Of a stretch of DNA of 64,000 nucleotides, positions 17,136 through 26,262 are shown piece by piece (position 1 is the first letter of the stretch; each line of letters opens with the position of its first letter). Below the pieces are notes generated by a model. It was not told where the DNA came from, made no database searches, and saw only the letters and a program-made list of their open reading frames with translations. The stretch is from Gammaproteobacteria bacterium (GTDB taxonomy: Bacteria; Pseudomonadota; Gammaproteobacteria; Steroidobacterales; Steroidobacteraceae). The position numbers were made by a program, and so were the translations under genes. Location of the stretch: the NCBI GenBank assembly GCA_003164785.1, contig PLUE01000039.1:164611-228610 (forward strand). Direction: 5' to 3'.

Positions 17136-18194
17136 TTGATCGACAAGCTGAGTTTTCTCAAGGGTGGAGCGGACGGGGGCAGCGTAAGCGCCGACGAAGA
17201 GCGCCTCATGCAGCTCTTTCAAAATCGTGCCGGACTCAAAAAAGCATACGCCGATCTGAAGGACGAGCTTCACCTGCTGCGCGATCGTCTGAAGCAGCAG
17301 GAGGGCGCCACCATCCGCGTGCAGGAGCAGCTCGACGCCCTGGGGGAGCTGCTGGCGGATCCCGCGACGGGATTCGGGGCGCTGGTGTTCTTCCAGCTGC
17401 GCGGCCTGTGGAAAACCTGTCATCAGCAGTTGTCGGGATTCGCCGCCGACCTCACGCGCACCCAGGAGATGCGCGAGACCACCAAATACGATGCGGAATG
17501 CGCGGCCGTGAGGAGCGCGCGTCTGGCCGACGTCGATGAGCGGTTGCGGTCGGCCTCGGAAAAAGCCGAACTGCAGCGCCGCCAAATTTCCGGCGCCGCC
17601 GCTGAATTGCAGCGCCTGACCGCATTTTGGCATTACTTCGAACGTCGCCGCCGTCAGAAAGATCTCGAGCCGCTGCGTCAGGCCATGACGCTGGCGGACG
17701 CGGCGGTGGGCGAGCTGCTGGCCGAACGCGGCGTCATCAGCGACGAAGCGCCGGCGGATTTTCCGGGCATTTCGCTGAATGCCCGCCGCAACATCAACCT
17801 CGCCATCATCAGCTACGCCGAGCTGCTGTGCGAGAGCGTCGAGGGATTCGGGCTGGCCGCGAAGGCCAAGGAAGCCGTCGCGAGGCGCGTGCACGAGATG
17901 ACGTTCGGCAGCCGTTCGGATTGTGAAGGCTACATGCAGCGTGTGTTGAAGGCACAGGCCGCCGTGACCAACCAAAAGCAGTTGACCGCGACGTTGAAGA
18001 TCAAGTTGGAGCGCCTGCGGGCGACCTGCGAGTACCGCAACTCGGCCGACACGGTGCCCACCGCGGATTCAATGGCGCCCGATGCCGGCGCGGGCCGCAC
18101 CGACGGCGGGCGCGCCTCGCGCGCTCCGACGTCGGCGGGTTGGAATGTGCTCGCCGAAGACTACTGGGACCTGTACACCCTGCTGCTGCGCTAG
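17136..18194 (+). CDS. Unrecognised coiled-coil protein
   Basis: A 352-residue protein I do not recognise. There is no signal peptide or clear membrane helix. Residues about 18-70 and 105-185 are charged and heptad-like, predicting long coiled coils; a WHYFERRRRQKDL cluster follows. A more ordered helical stretch (about 220-300) contains ISLNARRNINLAIISYAELL. A disordered Ala/Gly/Thr linker precedes a conserved-looking end WDLYTLLLR. The start is TTG at 17136 behind GAGGCGGGA. Base composition matches its neighbours, so there is no sign of recent transfer. Its TAG overlaps the prc stop as CTAG. Confidence 0.8.
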   Translation: MIDKLSFLKGGADGGSVSADEERLMQLFQNRAGLKKAYADLKDELHLLRDRLKQQEGATIRVQEQLDALGELLADPATGFGALVFFQLRGLWKTCHQQLSGFAADLTRTQEMRETTKYDAECAAVRSARLADVDERLRSASEKAELQRRQISGAAAELQRLTAFWHYFERRRRQKDLEPLRQAMTLADAAVGELLAERGVISDEAPADFPGISLNARRNINLAIISYAELLCESVEGFGLAAKAKEAVARRVHEMTFGSRSDCEGYMQRVLKAQAAVTNQKQLTATLKIKLERLRATCEYRNSADTVPTADSMAPDAGAGRTDGGRASRAPTSAGWNVLAEDYWDLYTLLLR

Positions 18195-20341
18195 TTCGGG
18201 TGCTCGTGACCGTCGGCGGTGCGGCGGGCCTGGATGGGCTTCGTCGTCGCGTGCGCCGGCAACACCGCGAGATCCGCGGCAATTTGTGAGGCCTCGTCCA
18301 GAAGGATGCCCGCCGCCGCATCATCCTTGATCTCATCCAGCGACTTGGCAGGCTTCACGTCGTGCGACGCGCGCCAGGCATTCTCGCGCTCGAGACGGTC
18401 GCTTTCGAGCCGCTTGCGCTCCGCCTCGCGCATCTTCAGGTTGAGCGACAGGGTCTTTTGACCGCGCATGGCATCGAGCGCCACGATGTCGTCATGCAGA
18501 TAGCGGAAGTCGGCGCTGTTGGCCGTGCGTTCATCGTGCAGTTTCTGCAGCGAGGAGGTGACGGGCTTCAGATCGCCCTCGACCTTGAACGGCGCGGCAT
18601 CGATGTGGTCCCAGGGCAGTGCGCGATCGCGAGTGCTTTCACCCACCTCGTTGGCATCGATGAGGGAGGGGAGCATGATGTCGGGCGCGACACCACGGTC
18701 CTGGGTGCTTTCGCCGGTGATCCGGTAGTACTTGCCGATCGTCACGTTCAGCTGGCCGAGTTCGGGCTTGCGTCCGAAAATCGTGTAATTCAGCGGGTGC
18801 GCGTTCTGCACGGTGCCTTTGCCATAGGTCTGCTGACCCACGATGAGTGCCCGGCCGTAGTCCTGGATCGCAGCCGCAAAGATCTCCGAGGCCGATGCGC
18901 TGAAGCGATCGACCAGAACGATCATCGGGCCGTTGTAGAAGATCGCCGGATCCGGGTCATCGTCCACCTCGACCCGCCCCGTCGTGTCGCGCAGCTGCAC
19001 CACCGGCCCGCGGTCGATGAACAGGCCGGTCAGCGATTCGGCCTCCGGCAGATAGCCTCCGCCGTTGGCGCGCAGATCCATGATGAGCACGTCCATGCCG
19101 TCCTTGCGCAGTTCGGTGATGAGACGCTGGACGTCGCGGGTGGTGCTGCGGAAGTCCTTGGCGCCCGCGCGGCTGGCATCGTAATCCTGGTAGAAGCTCG
19201 GTACGGTGATGATCCCGACCTTGATGTCATGACCGTTTCGCGTGACGGTGCGCATGGCCTTGTGCGAGGCCTGGGCCTCGAGTGAAACGCGATTTCGCGT
19301 AAACTCGATCACCTTTTGCGGCGAGCCGGGGGCCGCGCCCGCCGGCAACAGCTGCAAGCGGACGATCGTGCCGCCGGGGCCGCGTATCTTCTGCACGACA
19401 TCGTCCAGGCGCCAGCCGATCACATCGACCAGCTCACCGGTCTTGCCTTCGCCGACCGCGGTGATCCGATCGCTCGCCGCGAGCTGCTTGCTCACGGCGG
19501 CCGGCCCGCCGGCAATGACGTCGATCACCGTGACGTAGTCATCGGTCAGCTGCAGGGAGGCGCCGATGCCCTCGTAGCTCAGGCTCATCTGGATGTTGTA
19601 TTCCTCGGAATTTCGCGCCGAGAAATAATTCGAATGGGGATCCAAGGACAACACGAAGGCGTTCATGAATGCTTCGAACACGTCATCCGGTTTGCTCTGG
19701 TCCATGCGTTTGGCGACGTGCTCGTAACGCTTGCGCAGGATGTCGGCGGCCTCGGGCCATTGTTTGCCGGCCGTGACGAGCGACAACGCATCGTTCTTGA
19801 TGCGCTTGCGCCACAGTTCGTTCATCTCCGCGGCATTGGCGGGCCACGGCTCCTTCTCGCGGTCGAAATTGAACGTTTCATCGACATCGAAATCGGGCTT
19901 CTTGTTCAGCAGGTCGATCGCATAGGCCATCCGCTCGCGGCTGCGCTGCTGGTAACGGCGGAAGATGACGAAAGCGGGTTCGACATCGCCCGCCTTGATG
20001 GCATCGTCGAGTTCGTACCGGTACTTTTCGAATTCCGCGATGTCGCTGGCGTAGAAATAGCTTCTGCCGCCGTCGATCGCGTCGAGATAGCGATCGAGGA
20101 TCAAACTCGACAGCCGATCGTCCAACGGGGCGCGCCGGTAATGTTCCCGCGCAACGATGTCGGCCACGCGGCGGGCAACGTAGTTTTCCTGATCCGTGGG
20201 TGAGAGAGCGGCGGCGGTCGCCGGGACGGCGGCCGGCGGCGTCATCGCAGCACCCAGCAAAGCCGCAAGTCCGACAGCGCCCGCACACACCGCGACGCCG
20301 GTCAGCCAGCGCGAGCGTTTGGCCCAAGGCCTATTAGTCAT
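18191..20341 (-). CDS. prc: Prc/Tsp, C-terminal processing protease
   Basis: A 716-residue periplasmic S41 protease. It has an N-terminal membrane/signal segment (about 10-35), the Tsp N-terminal domain, a PDZ domain (about 250-335, SYEGIGASLQL), and the catalytic pair S485 (FSASASEIFA) and K508 (TYGKGTVQ), followed by the DUF3340 C-terminal domain. In E. coli it trims FtsI and degrades MepS and tagged proteins; it acts on ssrA-tagged proteins exported to the periplasm. ATG 20341 is used; a GTG one codon earlier is nearer to the AGGAGA site and equally possible. Confidence 0.95.
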   Translation of the reverse strand: MTNRPWAKRSRWLTGVAVCAGAVGLAALLGAAMTPPAAVPATAAALSPTDQENYVARRVADIVAREHYRRAPLDDRLSSLILDRYLDAIDGGRSYFYASDIAEFEKYRYELDDAIKAGDVEPAFVIFRRYQQRSRERMAYAIDLLNKKPDFDVDETFNFDREKEPWPANAAEMNELWRKRIKNDALSLVTAGKQWPEAADILRKRYEHVAKRMDQSKPDDVFEAFMNAFVLSLDPHSNYFSARNSEEYNIQMSLSYEGIGASLQLTDDYVTVIDVIAGGPAAVSKQLAASDRITAVGEGKTGELVDVIGWRLDDVVQKIRGPGGTIVRLQLLPAGAAPGSPQKVIEFTRNRVSLEAQASHKAMRTVTRNGHDIKVGIITVPSFYQDYDASRAGAKDFRSTTRDVQRLITELRKDGMDVLIMDLRANGGGYLPEAESLTGLFIDRGPVVQLRDTTGRVEVDDDPDPAIFYNGPMIVLVDRFSASASEIFAAAIQDYGRALIVGQQTYGKGTVQNAHPLNYTIFGRKPELGQLNVTIGKYYRITGESTQDRGVAPDIMLPSLIDANEVGESTRDRALPWDHIDAAPFKVEGDLKPVTSSLQKLHDERTANSADFRYLHDDIVALDAMRGQKTLSLNLKMREAERKRLESDRLERENAWRASHDVKPAKSLDEIKDDAAAGILLDEASQIAADLAVLPAHATTKPIQARRTADGHEHPN

Positions 20342-20429
20342 CACCGTACCCGTTCTCCTGTAAACTCGAACACTTCACCTTTCAAGGCGCCGCAATGCCA
20401 TTAGCCCAAGTGTATATGAGCCTGAGGAT

Positions 20430-20723
20430 ATGCGTCCGTTCACCGTTTTGATCGGCATCGTCATGGGGTCGGCCGCGTCCATCACCTTCGGCCTCGCCGC
20501 CGTCCTCATCGTCTTTTGCATATTGGCCGGCGAACACCCCGACCTGGCGCGGGAGTTTCCGCAGCTCTTCCTGAGCCTGCTGGCGTTCGGTGGTCTGACC
20601 GCGGCCAGCGCCGGGAGTTTCATCGGCCAGGCCAAGGGGCGGTCATGGCGCCCGTGGGCGCACCTCGCGACGGTGGCGTGCCTCGCCGCCGTGGTCTTCA
20701 TGTATTGGCCGCGTCGTAGCTGA
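20430..20723 (+). CDS. Small membrane protein, unknown function
   Basis: A 97-residue protein with three hydrophobic helices (about 5-33, 45-64 and 76-92), a charged loop (EHPDLAREFPQ) and a basic end. Helix rules suggest a cytoplasmic C-terminus. TGAGG precedes the ATG by four bases. I do not recognise a family. It ends 13 bases before the M28 peptidase, with which it probably forms an operon. Confidence 0.7.
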   Translation: MRPFTVLIGIVMGSAASITFGLAAVLIVFCILAGEHPDLAREFPQLFLSLLAFGGLTAASAGSFIGQAKGRSWRPWAHLATVACLAAVVFMYWPRRS

Positions 20724-20736
20724 GGGCTCTGTAATC

Positions 20737-22413
20737 ATGCGAGTTTCGCCATGCCGCGCCGGCTGGGTTTGCAGCGCAATAGGATTGCTCGCCGCGTGCG
20801 CCGGCCATCGGGTGCCGCCCCCGTCCACGGACATCGATGAGACCGGCTTCCGCGACGCGGTGCGAATCCTGGCGTCCGACGAATTCGAGGGCCGCAAGCC
20901 GGGGACGGCGGGCGAGGAGAAGACGGTTGCCTACCTCGTCGCGCAGTTCAAGAAGCTGGGGCTGAAGCCCGGCAATGGCGAGAGCTACCTGCAGCCGGTC
21001 CCGATGGTCGAGATCCTGGCGGGGAGCGATGCGACGCTCACGGTCTCGGGACGGGGCCGGGTCAAGTCGCTGGCCTATGCCAGAGACATGGTGATCTGGA
21101 CCAAACGGGTGGTGCCGGAGTCGTCCCTGGCGCAAAGCGAGCTGGTGTTCGTCGGCTACGGCATCGTGGCGCCCGAGTACGAGTGGAACGATTACGCCCA
21201 GACCGATGTGCGTGGCAAGACCGTGGTCGTCTTGATCAACGATCCCGGGTACGGCTCGAAGGATCCGCGGGTGTTCAGGGGCAACGCCCAAACCTATTAC
21301 GGCCGCTGGACCTATAAAGTGGAGGAAGCGGCGCGGCACGGCGCGGCCGGCGTGCTGCTCATCCACGATCCCGGGGCGGCCGGCTACGGTTGGAACGTCG
21401 TGGTCAACGGCCGCACCGGTGCGCAGTTGGACCGTGCGACACCCGATGACAACGCCGGCCGCGCGGCCATCGAAGGGTGGGTTTCCGCGGATGCGGCGCG
21501 TGCGATATTCGGTCAGGCGGGACTGGACTATGCCGCCATCACGTCCGCCGCGGCGCGGCCGGGTTTCAAACCCATGGCCCTGGGTCTGAAGGTCGATGCG
21601 ATGGTGCACGACACGCTTCGCCGCTTCACATCGGCAAATGTGATCGCGCTGCTGCCGGGCGCCCGGCGCAAGAACGAATATATCATCTACGGTGCTCATT
21701 GGGATCACCTGGGCCGGCAGTCGGCAGAAGCGGGGGGCGCCATATTGAACGGTGCGGTCGACAACGCCTCCGGCGTCGCGGGCTTGCTGATGCTGGCGCA
21801 GTCGTTTCGCCGCACGCAACCCGTGGTGGATCGCTCGATCGTGTTCATCGCCTACACCGGCGAGGAGGGGGGCCTGCTCGGCTCGGCCTATTACGTCGAC
21901 AATCCGGTGTTCCCGCTGCGTCAGACCGTGGCGGCGCTCAATCTGGACGCATTGCACATCGGCGGTCCGACGCGCGATTTCATGGTGATCGGCTTCGGCA
22001 ATTCGGAGCTCGAGGACTACGTGCGCGATGTCGCCGTATTGGAGGGCAAGGAGGTGCATCCCGATTCGAATCCCGAGCTCGGCCTCTATTACCGCTCCGC
22101 TCAGTTCAGCTTCGCCAAGGCGGGCATTCCAGCCCTGTATGCCAAGGGCGGCACCGATGATTCGGCGCGCGGCCCGGCATGGGGTCAGGCCCAGGTCGAC
22201 GACTTCACGCTGCATCGCTACCACCAGGCCAGCGACAAGTACTCCCCGGATTGGGATGTGCGCGGCACCCTCGACGACCTGCGGCTGTACTACGAAGTGG
22301 GCAACCGCCTCGCCCGAACGCGGCGCTTTCCGCGCTGGTTTCCGAACAGCGAGTTTCGCGGCAGCCAGCATCGCGCGCCGCAAAGCCCCGGCGCCGAGCC
22401 GCCCACCGATTAG
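20737..22413 (+). CDS. M28 family zinc peptidase, predicted lipoprotein
   Basis: A 558-residue aminopeptidase-like protein with lipobox LLAAC (C21), so probably anchored in the envelope. A PA-domain insertion (about 130-265) precedes the M28 core with zinc-ligand motifs GAHWDHLG (H321), VDNASG (D342), TGEEGG (E376/E377), LNLDALHIG and a C-terminal HRYHQASDKY. Such enzymes release N-terminal amino acids from exported peptides. The ribosome site GAGGG lies about ten bases upstream. The specific substrate cannot be told. Confidence 0.9.
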   Translation: MRVSPCRAGWVCSAIGLLAACAGHRVPPPSTDIDETGFRDAVRILASDEFEGRKPGTAGEEKTVAYLVAQFKKLGLKPGNGESYLQPVPMVEILAGSDATLTVSGRGRVKSLAYARDMVIWTKRVVPESSLAQSELVFVGYGIVAPEYEWNDYAQTDVRGKTVVVLINDPGYGSKDPRVFRGNAQTYYGRWTYKVEEAARHGAAGVLLIHDPGAAGYGWNVVVNGRTGAQLDRATPDDNAGRAAIEGWVSADAARAIFGQAGLDYAAITSAAARPGFKPMALGLKVDAMVHDTLRRFTSANVIALLPGARRKNEYIIYGAHWDHLGRQSAEAGGAILNGAVDNASGVAGLLMLAQSFRRTQPVVDRSIVFIAYTGEEGGLLGSAYYVDNPVFPLRQTVAALNLDALHIGGPTRDFMVIGFGNSELEDYVRDVAVLEGKEVHPDSNPELGLYYRSAQFSFAKAGIPALYAKGGTDDSARGPAWGQAQVDDFTLHRYHQASDKYSPDWDVRGTLDDLRLYYEVGNRLARTRRFPRWFPNSEFRGSQHRAPQSPGAEPPTD

Positions 22414-22442
22414 CGTTGCGGCGGAAATCGTGATGCGATTAT

Positions 22443-23972
22443 CTATGCGTGCCCGGCGGCCAGCTTCGAGGGGATTTGGCGGTCGAACGACACGCTGCGA
22501 TTGCGGCCGCGTATCTTCGCCGTGTAAAGCGCCTGATCGGCCGCCTTGATGAACTCCGTGGTGTTCTCGAACGCAGTCTGCGACCCGTGGGTGGCGCAGC
22601 CGATCGAAATCGTCACCCTGGCGGAATCGGAGCCGACCACATGACCCGTGTTCTGGAACGCGGCGACGATTCGCTCGCACACCACCTGGGCGGTGTGGGC
22701 GTCGGTTGCCGGCAGCACGATGACGAATTCCTCGCCGCCGTAGCGCGCAATCATGTCCGTCTCGCGGGTGTTGCCGCGCAGGATGCGCGCGGTTGCCTGC
22801 AGGATCCGATCGCCGGCCTGGTGCCCGAACCTGTCGTTGATGCTCTTGAAATCGTCCAGGTCCGCGAATGCGATGCTGAGCGGCCATTTGTGCCGCGTCG
22901 CGTTCTCGAATTCGCGGGTCAGCACCTGGTCCAGATAGGCGCGATTGTAGACGCCGGTCAGGGCGTCGCGGCGCGTCTCTTCCTCGAGTTCGAGCGCGCG
23001 CGAGGTCGAGCTTTCGGCGACGGCACGCAGCGTGTTGATCTCGCGCAGTGCGTGCAGGCTGCGCAACATGAGAACGTCGCGCGCCTGCTCGAGTATCAAT
23101 TCCGGATGCTGCTTGGCGAGCAGATCGGTCTCGAAGATGGCCTCGGTTTCGGGAATCATCGCACCGATGGTGCCGAGCACCTGACCGAACGCCATCTTGT
23201 CGAGCTGCAGACTGCGCTCCGCCGCCAGCGCGGTCGCCGCGAATTGGCGATGCTCCGCGTCGAGCAGAAACAGATCGGCAACCAGTCCGGAGAGGGAGAC
23301 GCAGCGGTCGAATATTTCCGCGGTGTCCGAGGTCGGGCCGAGGCCGACGCGATGGCTGTGGCCGATGGCGACGTGCAGGCGTTCGGGCAGATTCCAGGCC
23401 CGCATGAGCCAGCCGCCGATTTCCGCGTGATCCGTCTGCAGGCGATTCTTTTCCAGTTCCGCCAACGCGAGATGGTTGCGCTGCAGTTCTTCACCCCCGC
23501 GGTACAGATCGGGGACGGCCTTGTCGAGTGCGAGCATCCCGATGTCCTGCAGAAGGGCCGCGAGAAATATCTCTTCGGCCATCTTATGGTGCCTCGCGTC
23601 GGCCAGCGCACGGGCCGCAGTCGCCGCCAGCAGTGCGCGGCGCCAGTACAAGGGATAGCTGATGCCGTTCGCTTTCCCGGCACGCAGGGATTTGACCAGG
23701 GAGAAGCTGAGCGCGAGGGTCAGTGTGGCGTTCAAACCCAGCACCACGAGCGCCTGGCGCAGATTCTCGCTCTTGCGACGTTGTGCGTACAGCGGCGAGT
23801 TTGCGATGCGCAAGACCTTGGTCGAGAGGGCCGAGTCCATGCTCAAGGCCTTCGCGACCTTGCTCATTTCGATGTCCGGATCCCGCGCGAGTTCGATGAT
23901 GTGAGTCGCGACGCCCGGCGGCGAAGGGAAGTTCACCAATGCGCGAAGATGTGCTTCGACCTCTGGATTCAC
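22443..23972 (-). CDS. HDOD-GGDEF signalling protein, likely diguanylate cyclase
   Basis: A 509-residue cytoplasmic protein. The N-terminal half is an HDOD domain (about 15-210); the C-terminal 170 residues form a GGDEF domain with the active-site motif GGEEF preceded by an RETD inhibitory site five residues earlier. Both signatures are intact, so c-di-GMP synthesis with product inhibition is likely. HDOD domains lack catalytic residues and mediate signalling contacts. The start is GTG 23972, behind a GGGAG-type site. It converges on the M28 gene. Confidence 0.9.
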   Translation of the reverse strand: MNPEVEAHLRALVNFPSPPGVATHIIELARDPDIEMSKVAKALSMDSALSTKVLRIANSPLYAQRRKSENLRQALVVLGLNATLTLALSFSLVKSLRAGKANGISYPLYWRRALLAATAARALADARHHKMAEEIFLAALLQDIGMLALDKAVPDLYRGGEELQRNHLALAELEKNRLQTDHAEIGGWLMRAWNLPERLHVAIGHSHRVGLGPTSDTAEIFDRCVSLSGLVADLFLLDAEHRQFAATALAAERSLQLDKMAFGQVLGTIGAMIPETEAIFETDLLAKQHPELILEQARDVLMLRSLHALREINTLRAVAESSTSRALELEEETRRDALTGVYNRAYLDQVLTREFENATRHKWPLSIAFADLDDFKSINDRFGHQAGDRILQATARILRGNTRETDMIARYGGEEFVIVLPATDAHTAQVVCERIVAAFQNTGHVVGSDSARVTISIGCATHGSQTAFENTTEFIKAADQALYTAKIRGRNRSVSFDRQIPSKLAAGHA

Positions 23973-24055
23973 GCGTTCCCACTCCCAACTAACGGTTCCG
24001 ACACTGCCATCTATTGAACGTTAGCGTCCGCGTCGCACAAAACTTGAATCGTGAT

Positions 24056-24355
24056 TTAAGCCAGTTTTGCGCTCACCCGCCACCACAATCTCAGGCATTT
24101 GAAGATCAGGTAAAGACCATAGGGGCCGAGGACGACGATCCAGGACGCGGAGGAGCCCATGCGAAGGCCTTCATAGATACCCTGGTAGATGCGCGCCGGA
24201 CTGGCGCCCTCATAGCGGCCCAGCGCCATGCTGCCGGCAAAATAAATGAGCAGCGGCAGAACGCCGAACCCTGAGGCCAGCGCAATCGTGGCCGTGAGGA
24301 CTTCCTGGACCCATCCGCCGGCCAGCCCGAATCGCCCAAAAATCTGTGATCGCAT
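24056..24355 (-). CDS. Small membrane protein, unknown function
   Basis: A 99-residue protein with two hydrophobic helices (about 18-44 and 72-90) joined by a polar loop (RYEGASPARIYQGIYEG). I do not recognise it. ATG 24355 is chosen because the frame further upstream would run into the divergent gene at 24413. It lies between that gene and the HDOD-GGDEF gene, on the strand of the latter. Confidence 0.6.
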   Translation of the reverse strand: MRSQIFGRFGLAGGWVQEVLTATIALASGFGVLPLLIYFAGSMALGRYEGASPARIYQGIYEGLRMGSSASWIVVLGPYGLYLIFKCLRLWWRVSAKLA

Positions 24356-24412
24356 GCGCAGGAGTGTAAACGAAATGAGTCCGGGTACGCCCGTCGCGGT
24401 AAACTTAAGCGC

Positions 24413-24649
24413 ATGCGAGCCTGGACACCTCAAGCCATTTACGAAACGAAACCCTGGGTGTTCGTGGCGCTCGGCGTGGTGCTCGCCGTCGGCACGATGA
24501 TCTGGTCGCTCGCCATCGGCAATTGGACCGTGTTGCGCTCCTTCCTCTGTTTCGGCGGCGCCGCCCTGGCCGTGGTCGGAGGAGCCACCCTGCAACTGCG
24601 CCAGGATTATCGCGCGCGCAGCAAGTGGCGCCGCAAGATGCGGCCTTGA
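24413..24649 (+). CDS. Small membrane protein upstream of the Gfo/Idh oxidoreductase
   Basis: A 78-residue protein with two hydrophobic helices (about 15-36 and 43-60) and a strongly basic C-terminus (RARSKWRRKM), predicted to face the cytoplasm. Its TGA overlaps the ATG of the oxidoreductase by one base (TGATG), implying coupling. No family recognised. Confidence 0.65.
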   Translation: MRAWTPQAIYETKPWVFVALGVVLAVGTMIWSLAIGNWTVLRSFLCFGGAALAVVGGATLQLRQDYRARSKWRRKMRP

Positions 24650-25593
24650 TGCGCACGGCCGTCGTCGGCGTCGGCTATCTCGGCCGTTTCCACGCTCAAA
24701 AATACAAGACCCTGCCGAACTCCATCCTCGTGGGTGTGGCCGATCCGTCGCTGGCGGCGCGTGAGGCGGTCGGCGCGGAACTGGGCGTTCCGGCGCACGC
24801 CGACTACCACGAGTTATTGGGCAAGGTTGACGCAGTCAGCATCGTGACACCCACCCCGTATCACTTTGTCGTCGCCAAGGAATTCCTCGAGGCGGGCGCC
24901 CATGTCCTGGTCGAAAAGCCGATGACGGTGACGGTCGAGGAGGGGGTGGGTCTCATCGAGGCCGCGCGGCGCGCCGGGCGTATCCTGCAGGTAGGGCATC
25001 TGGAGCGCTTCAATGCCGCGGTTCAGGCGGTCCAGCCCATCCTGACGGTGCCGCGTTTCATCGAGTCCGCCCGCCTGGCGCCGTTCAAGCATCGCGGTAC
25101 GGACGTGAACGTCGTGCTCGATCTGATGATTCACGACATCGATTTGATCCTGAGCATCGTGCGGTCTCCCGTGGTATCAGTGGACGCCATCGGCAGCAGC
25201 GTGTTCTCGAAGGAGATCGACATTGCGAATGCGCGGCTGCGCTTCGCCAACGGCTGCGTCGCGAATGCCACGGCCAGCCGCGTCAGTTTGAAGACCGAGC
25301 GGCGCCTGCGGCTGTTTCAGGACGATGCCTATGTGTCGGTGGACCTGCAGCAGAAGGTGCTGACCGTGATCCGCAAAAAGGATGGCGTCGGCAGCGACGG
25401 CATGCCTCAGGTGGCCATCGACGAGACGACCTACGAGCAGGGTGATGCGTTAAAGGCGGAGATCGAAGCGTTCCTGGAGGCGGCGGCCACCGGTTCGGCG
25501 CCCGCGGTCACCGGCGAGGACGGTCTGCTGGCGCTGCGGACCGCAGTGAGCATCACGGAGCAGGTCACCAATTCGATGGGCAAGTTCGCCTAA
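24649..25593 (+). CDS. Gfo/Idh/MocA oxidoreductase, possibly a nucleotide-sugar 3-dehydrogenase (GnnA-like)
   Basis: A 314-residue NAD(P)-dependent sugar oxidoreductase. Rossmann motif GVGYLG at 7-12, EKP at 89-91 and the C-terminal-domain motif IHDID (161-165) are intact. The N-terminal pattern GVGYLGRFHAQKY resembles GnnA, which oxidises UDP-GlcNAc at C3 for amide-linked lipid A precursors. No gnnB aminotransferase or lpx gene is adjacent, so this specificity is a guess. It is coupled to a small membrane protein upstream and converges on a hypothetical gene with a four-base stop overlap. Confidence 0.85.
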   Translation: MRTAVVGVGYLGRFHAQKYKTLPNSILVGVADPSLAAREAVGAELGVPAHADYHELLGKVDAVSIVTPTPYHFVVAKEFLEAGAHVLVEKPMTVTVEEGVGLIEAARRAGRILQVGHLERFNAAVQAVQPILTVPRFIESARLAPFKHRGTDVNVVLDLMIHDIDLILSIVRSPVVSVDAIGSSVFSKEIDIANARLRFANGCVANATASRVSLKTERRLRLFQDDAYVSVDLQQKVLTVIRKKDGVGSDGMPQVAIDETTYEQGDALKAEIEAFLEAAATGSAPAVTGEDGLLALRTAVSITEQVTNSMGKFA

Positions 25594-26129
25594 GGAGTGG
25601 GCTTGGGCGGCGACGGCGGCGACGGCAGCGTGGCACCCGGTTGGACGTCCGGCGCGGGCTGGGTCTGTGTCGCCGCGGGGGCGGCGGCCGGCGTCTTCGG
25701 CCCCTCATCCGTCACGGTCACGCGATCGACGAAGAAGCGGGTCTCGGAGAAGCATGCCGTGGGAACGCCCGGGTGCTCGGTGTAGTGCAGTTGGACGCGA
25801 TGACCGACTGCCTTGGATAGTTCGGCCGCCACGGTCTTGTCGCGCACGCTGAAGTCCCAGAGTTGCGGCGACGTGCCGGCCCCCATGTACTGACCGCCGC
25901 CATAGTAGAGCGCGATCTCGCCCTCCTGGGTCTTGCAAAGCCAGCCGCGGCGTACGAACTTCTGCAGGACGCCCGCGCGCTCGCCTTCGGCATAGGCCCA
26001 AGTCAGCGTCAGCCAGGTCCACAGCCCGGCGCCCGCCACCATCAATAAAGCCAGGATCATGACCCATCGCCCGAAAGTACCTGAAGAACGACGTCTCCCA
26101 GAGGAATTGGGAACCTCAATCCGCGTCAT
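25590..26129 (-). CDS. Conserved-looking single-pass membrane protein, unknown function
   Basis: A 179-residue protein with a basic N-terminus, one membrane helix (about 22-45) and a periplasmic domain containing YAEGERAGVLQKFVRRGWLC, a second cysteine at TACFSE, and a Pro/Ala-rich tail. I have the impression this domain is widespread in beta- and gammaproteobacteria as a hypothetical protein, but cannot name it. Two cysteines outside the membrane could form a disulfide. It starts with ATG 26129 and ends overlapping the oxidoreductase stop. Confidence 0.75.
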   Translation of the reverse strand: MTRIEVPNSSGRRRSSGTFGRWVMILALLMVAGAGLWTWLTLTWAYAEGERAGVLQKFVRRGWLCKTQEGEIALYYGGGQYMGAGTSPQLWDFSVRDKTVAAELSKAVGHRVQLHYTEHPGVPTACFSETRFFVDRVTVTDEGPKTPAAAPAATQTQPAPDVQPGATLPSPPSPPKPTP

Positions 26130-26229
26130 AGACCATCATTCCTGTTCCGCTGGCGCGATCGGCCGCGGATGATCGTTGAGTTCGAATGCCCATCATCGAG
26201 GATAGTGTAGTGCCTTTGATGGCCGAGGG

Positions 26230-26257
26230 GGCGCCTGAAATCGAAGTTCCAGGCGCC
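26230..26257 (-). terminator. GC-rich hairpin downstream of tmRNA
   Basis: GGCGCCTG (26230-26237) and CAGGCGCC (26250-26257) form an 8-bp stem six bases after the tmRNA 3' end. There is no U-run after it in the tmRNA direction, so it may be a weak terminator or a 3' processing barrier. Confidence 0.35.
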
Positions 26258-26262
26258 GTAAA

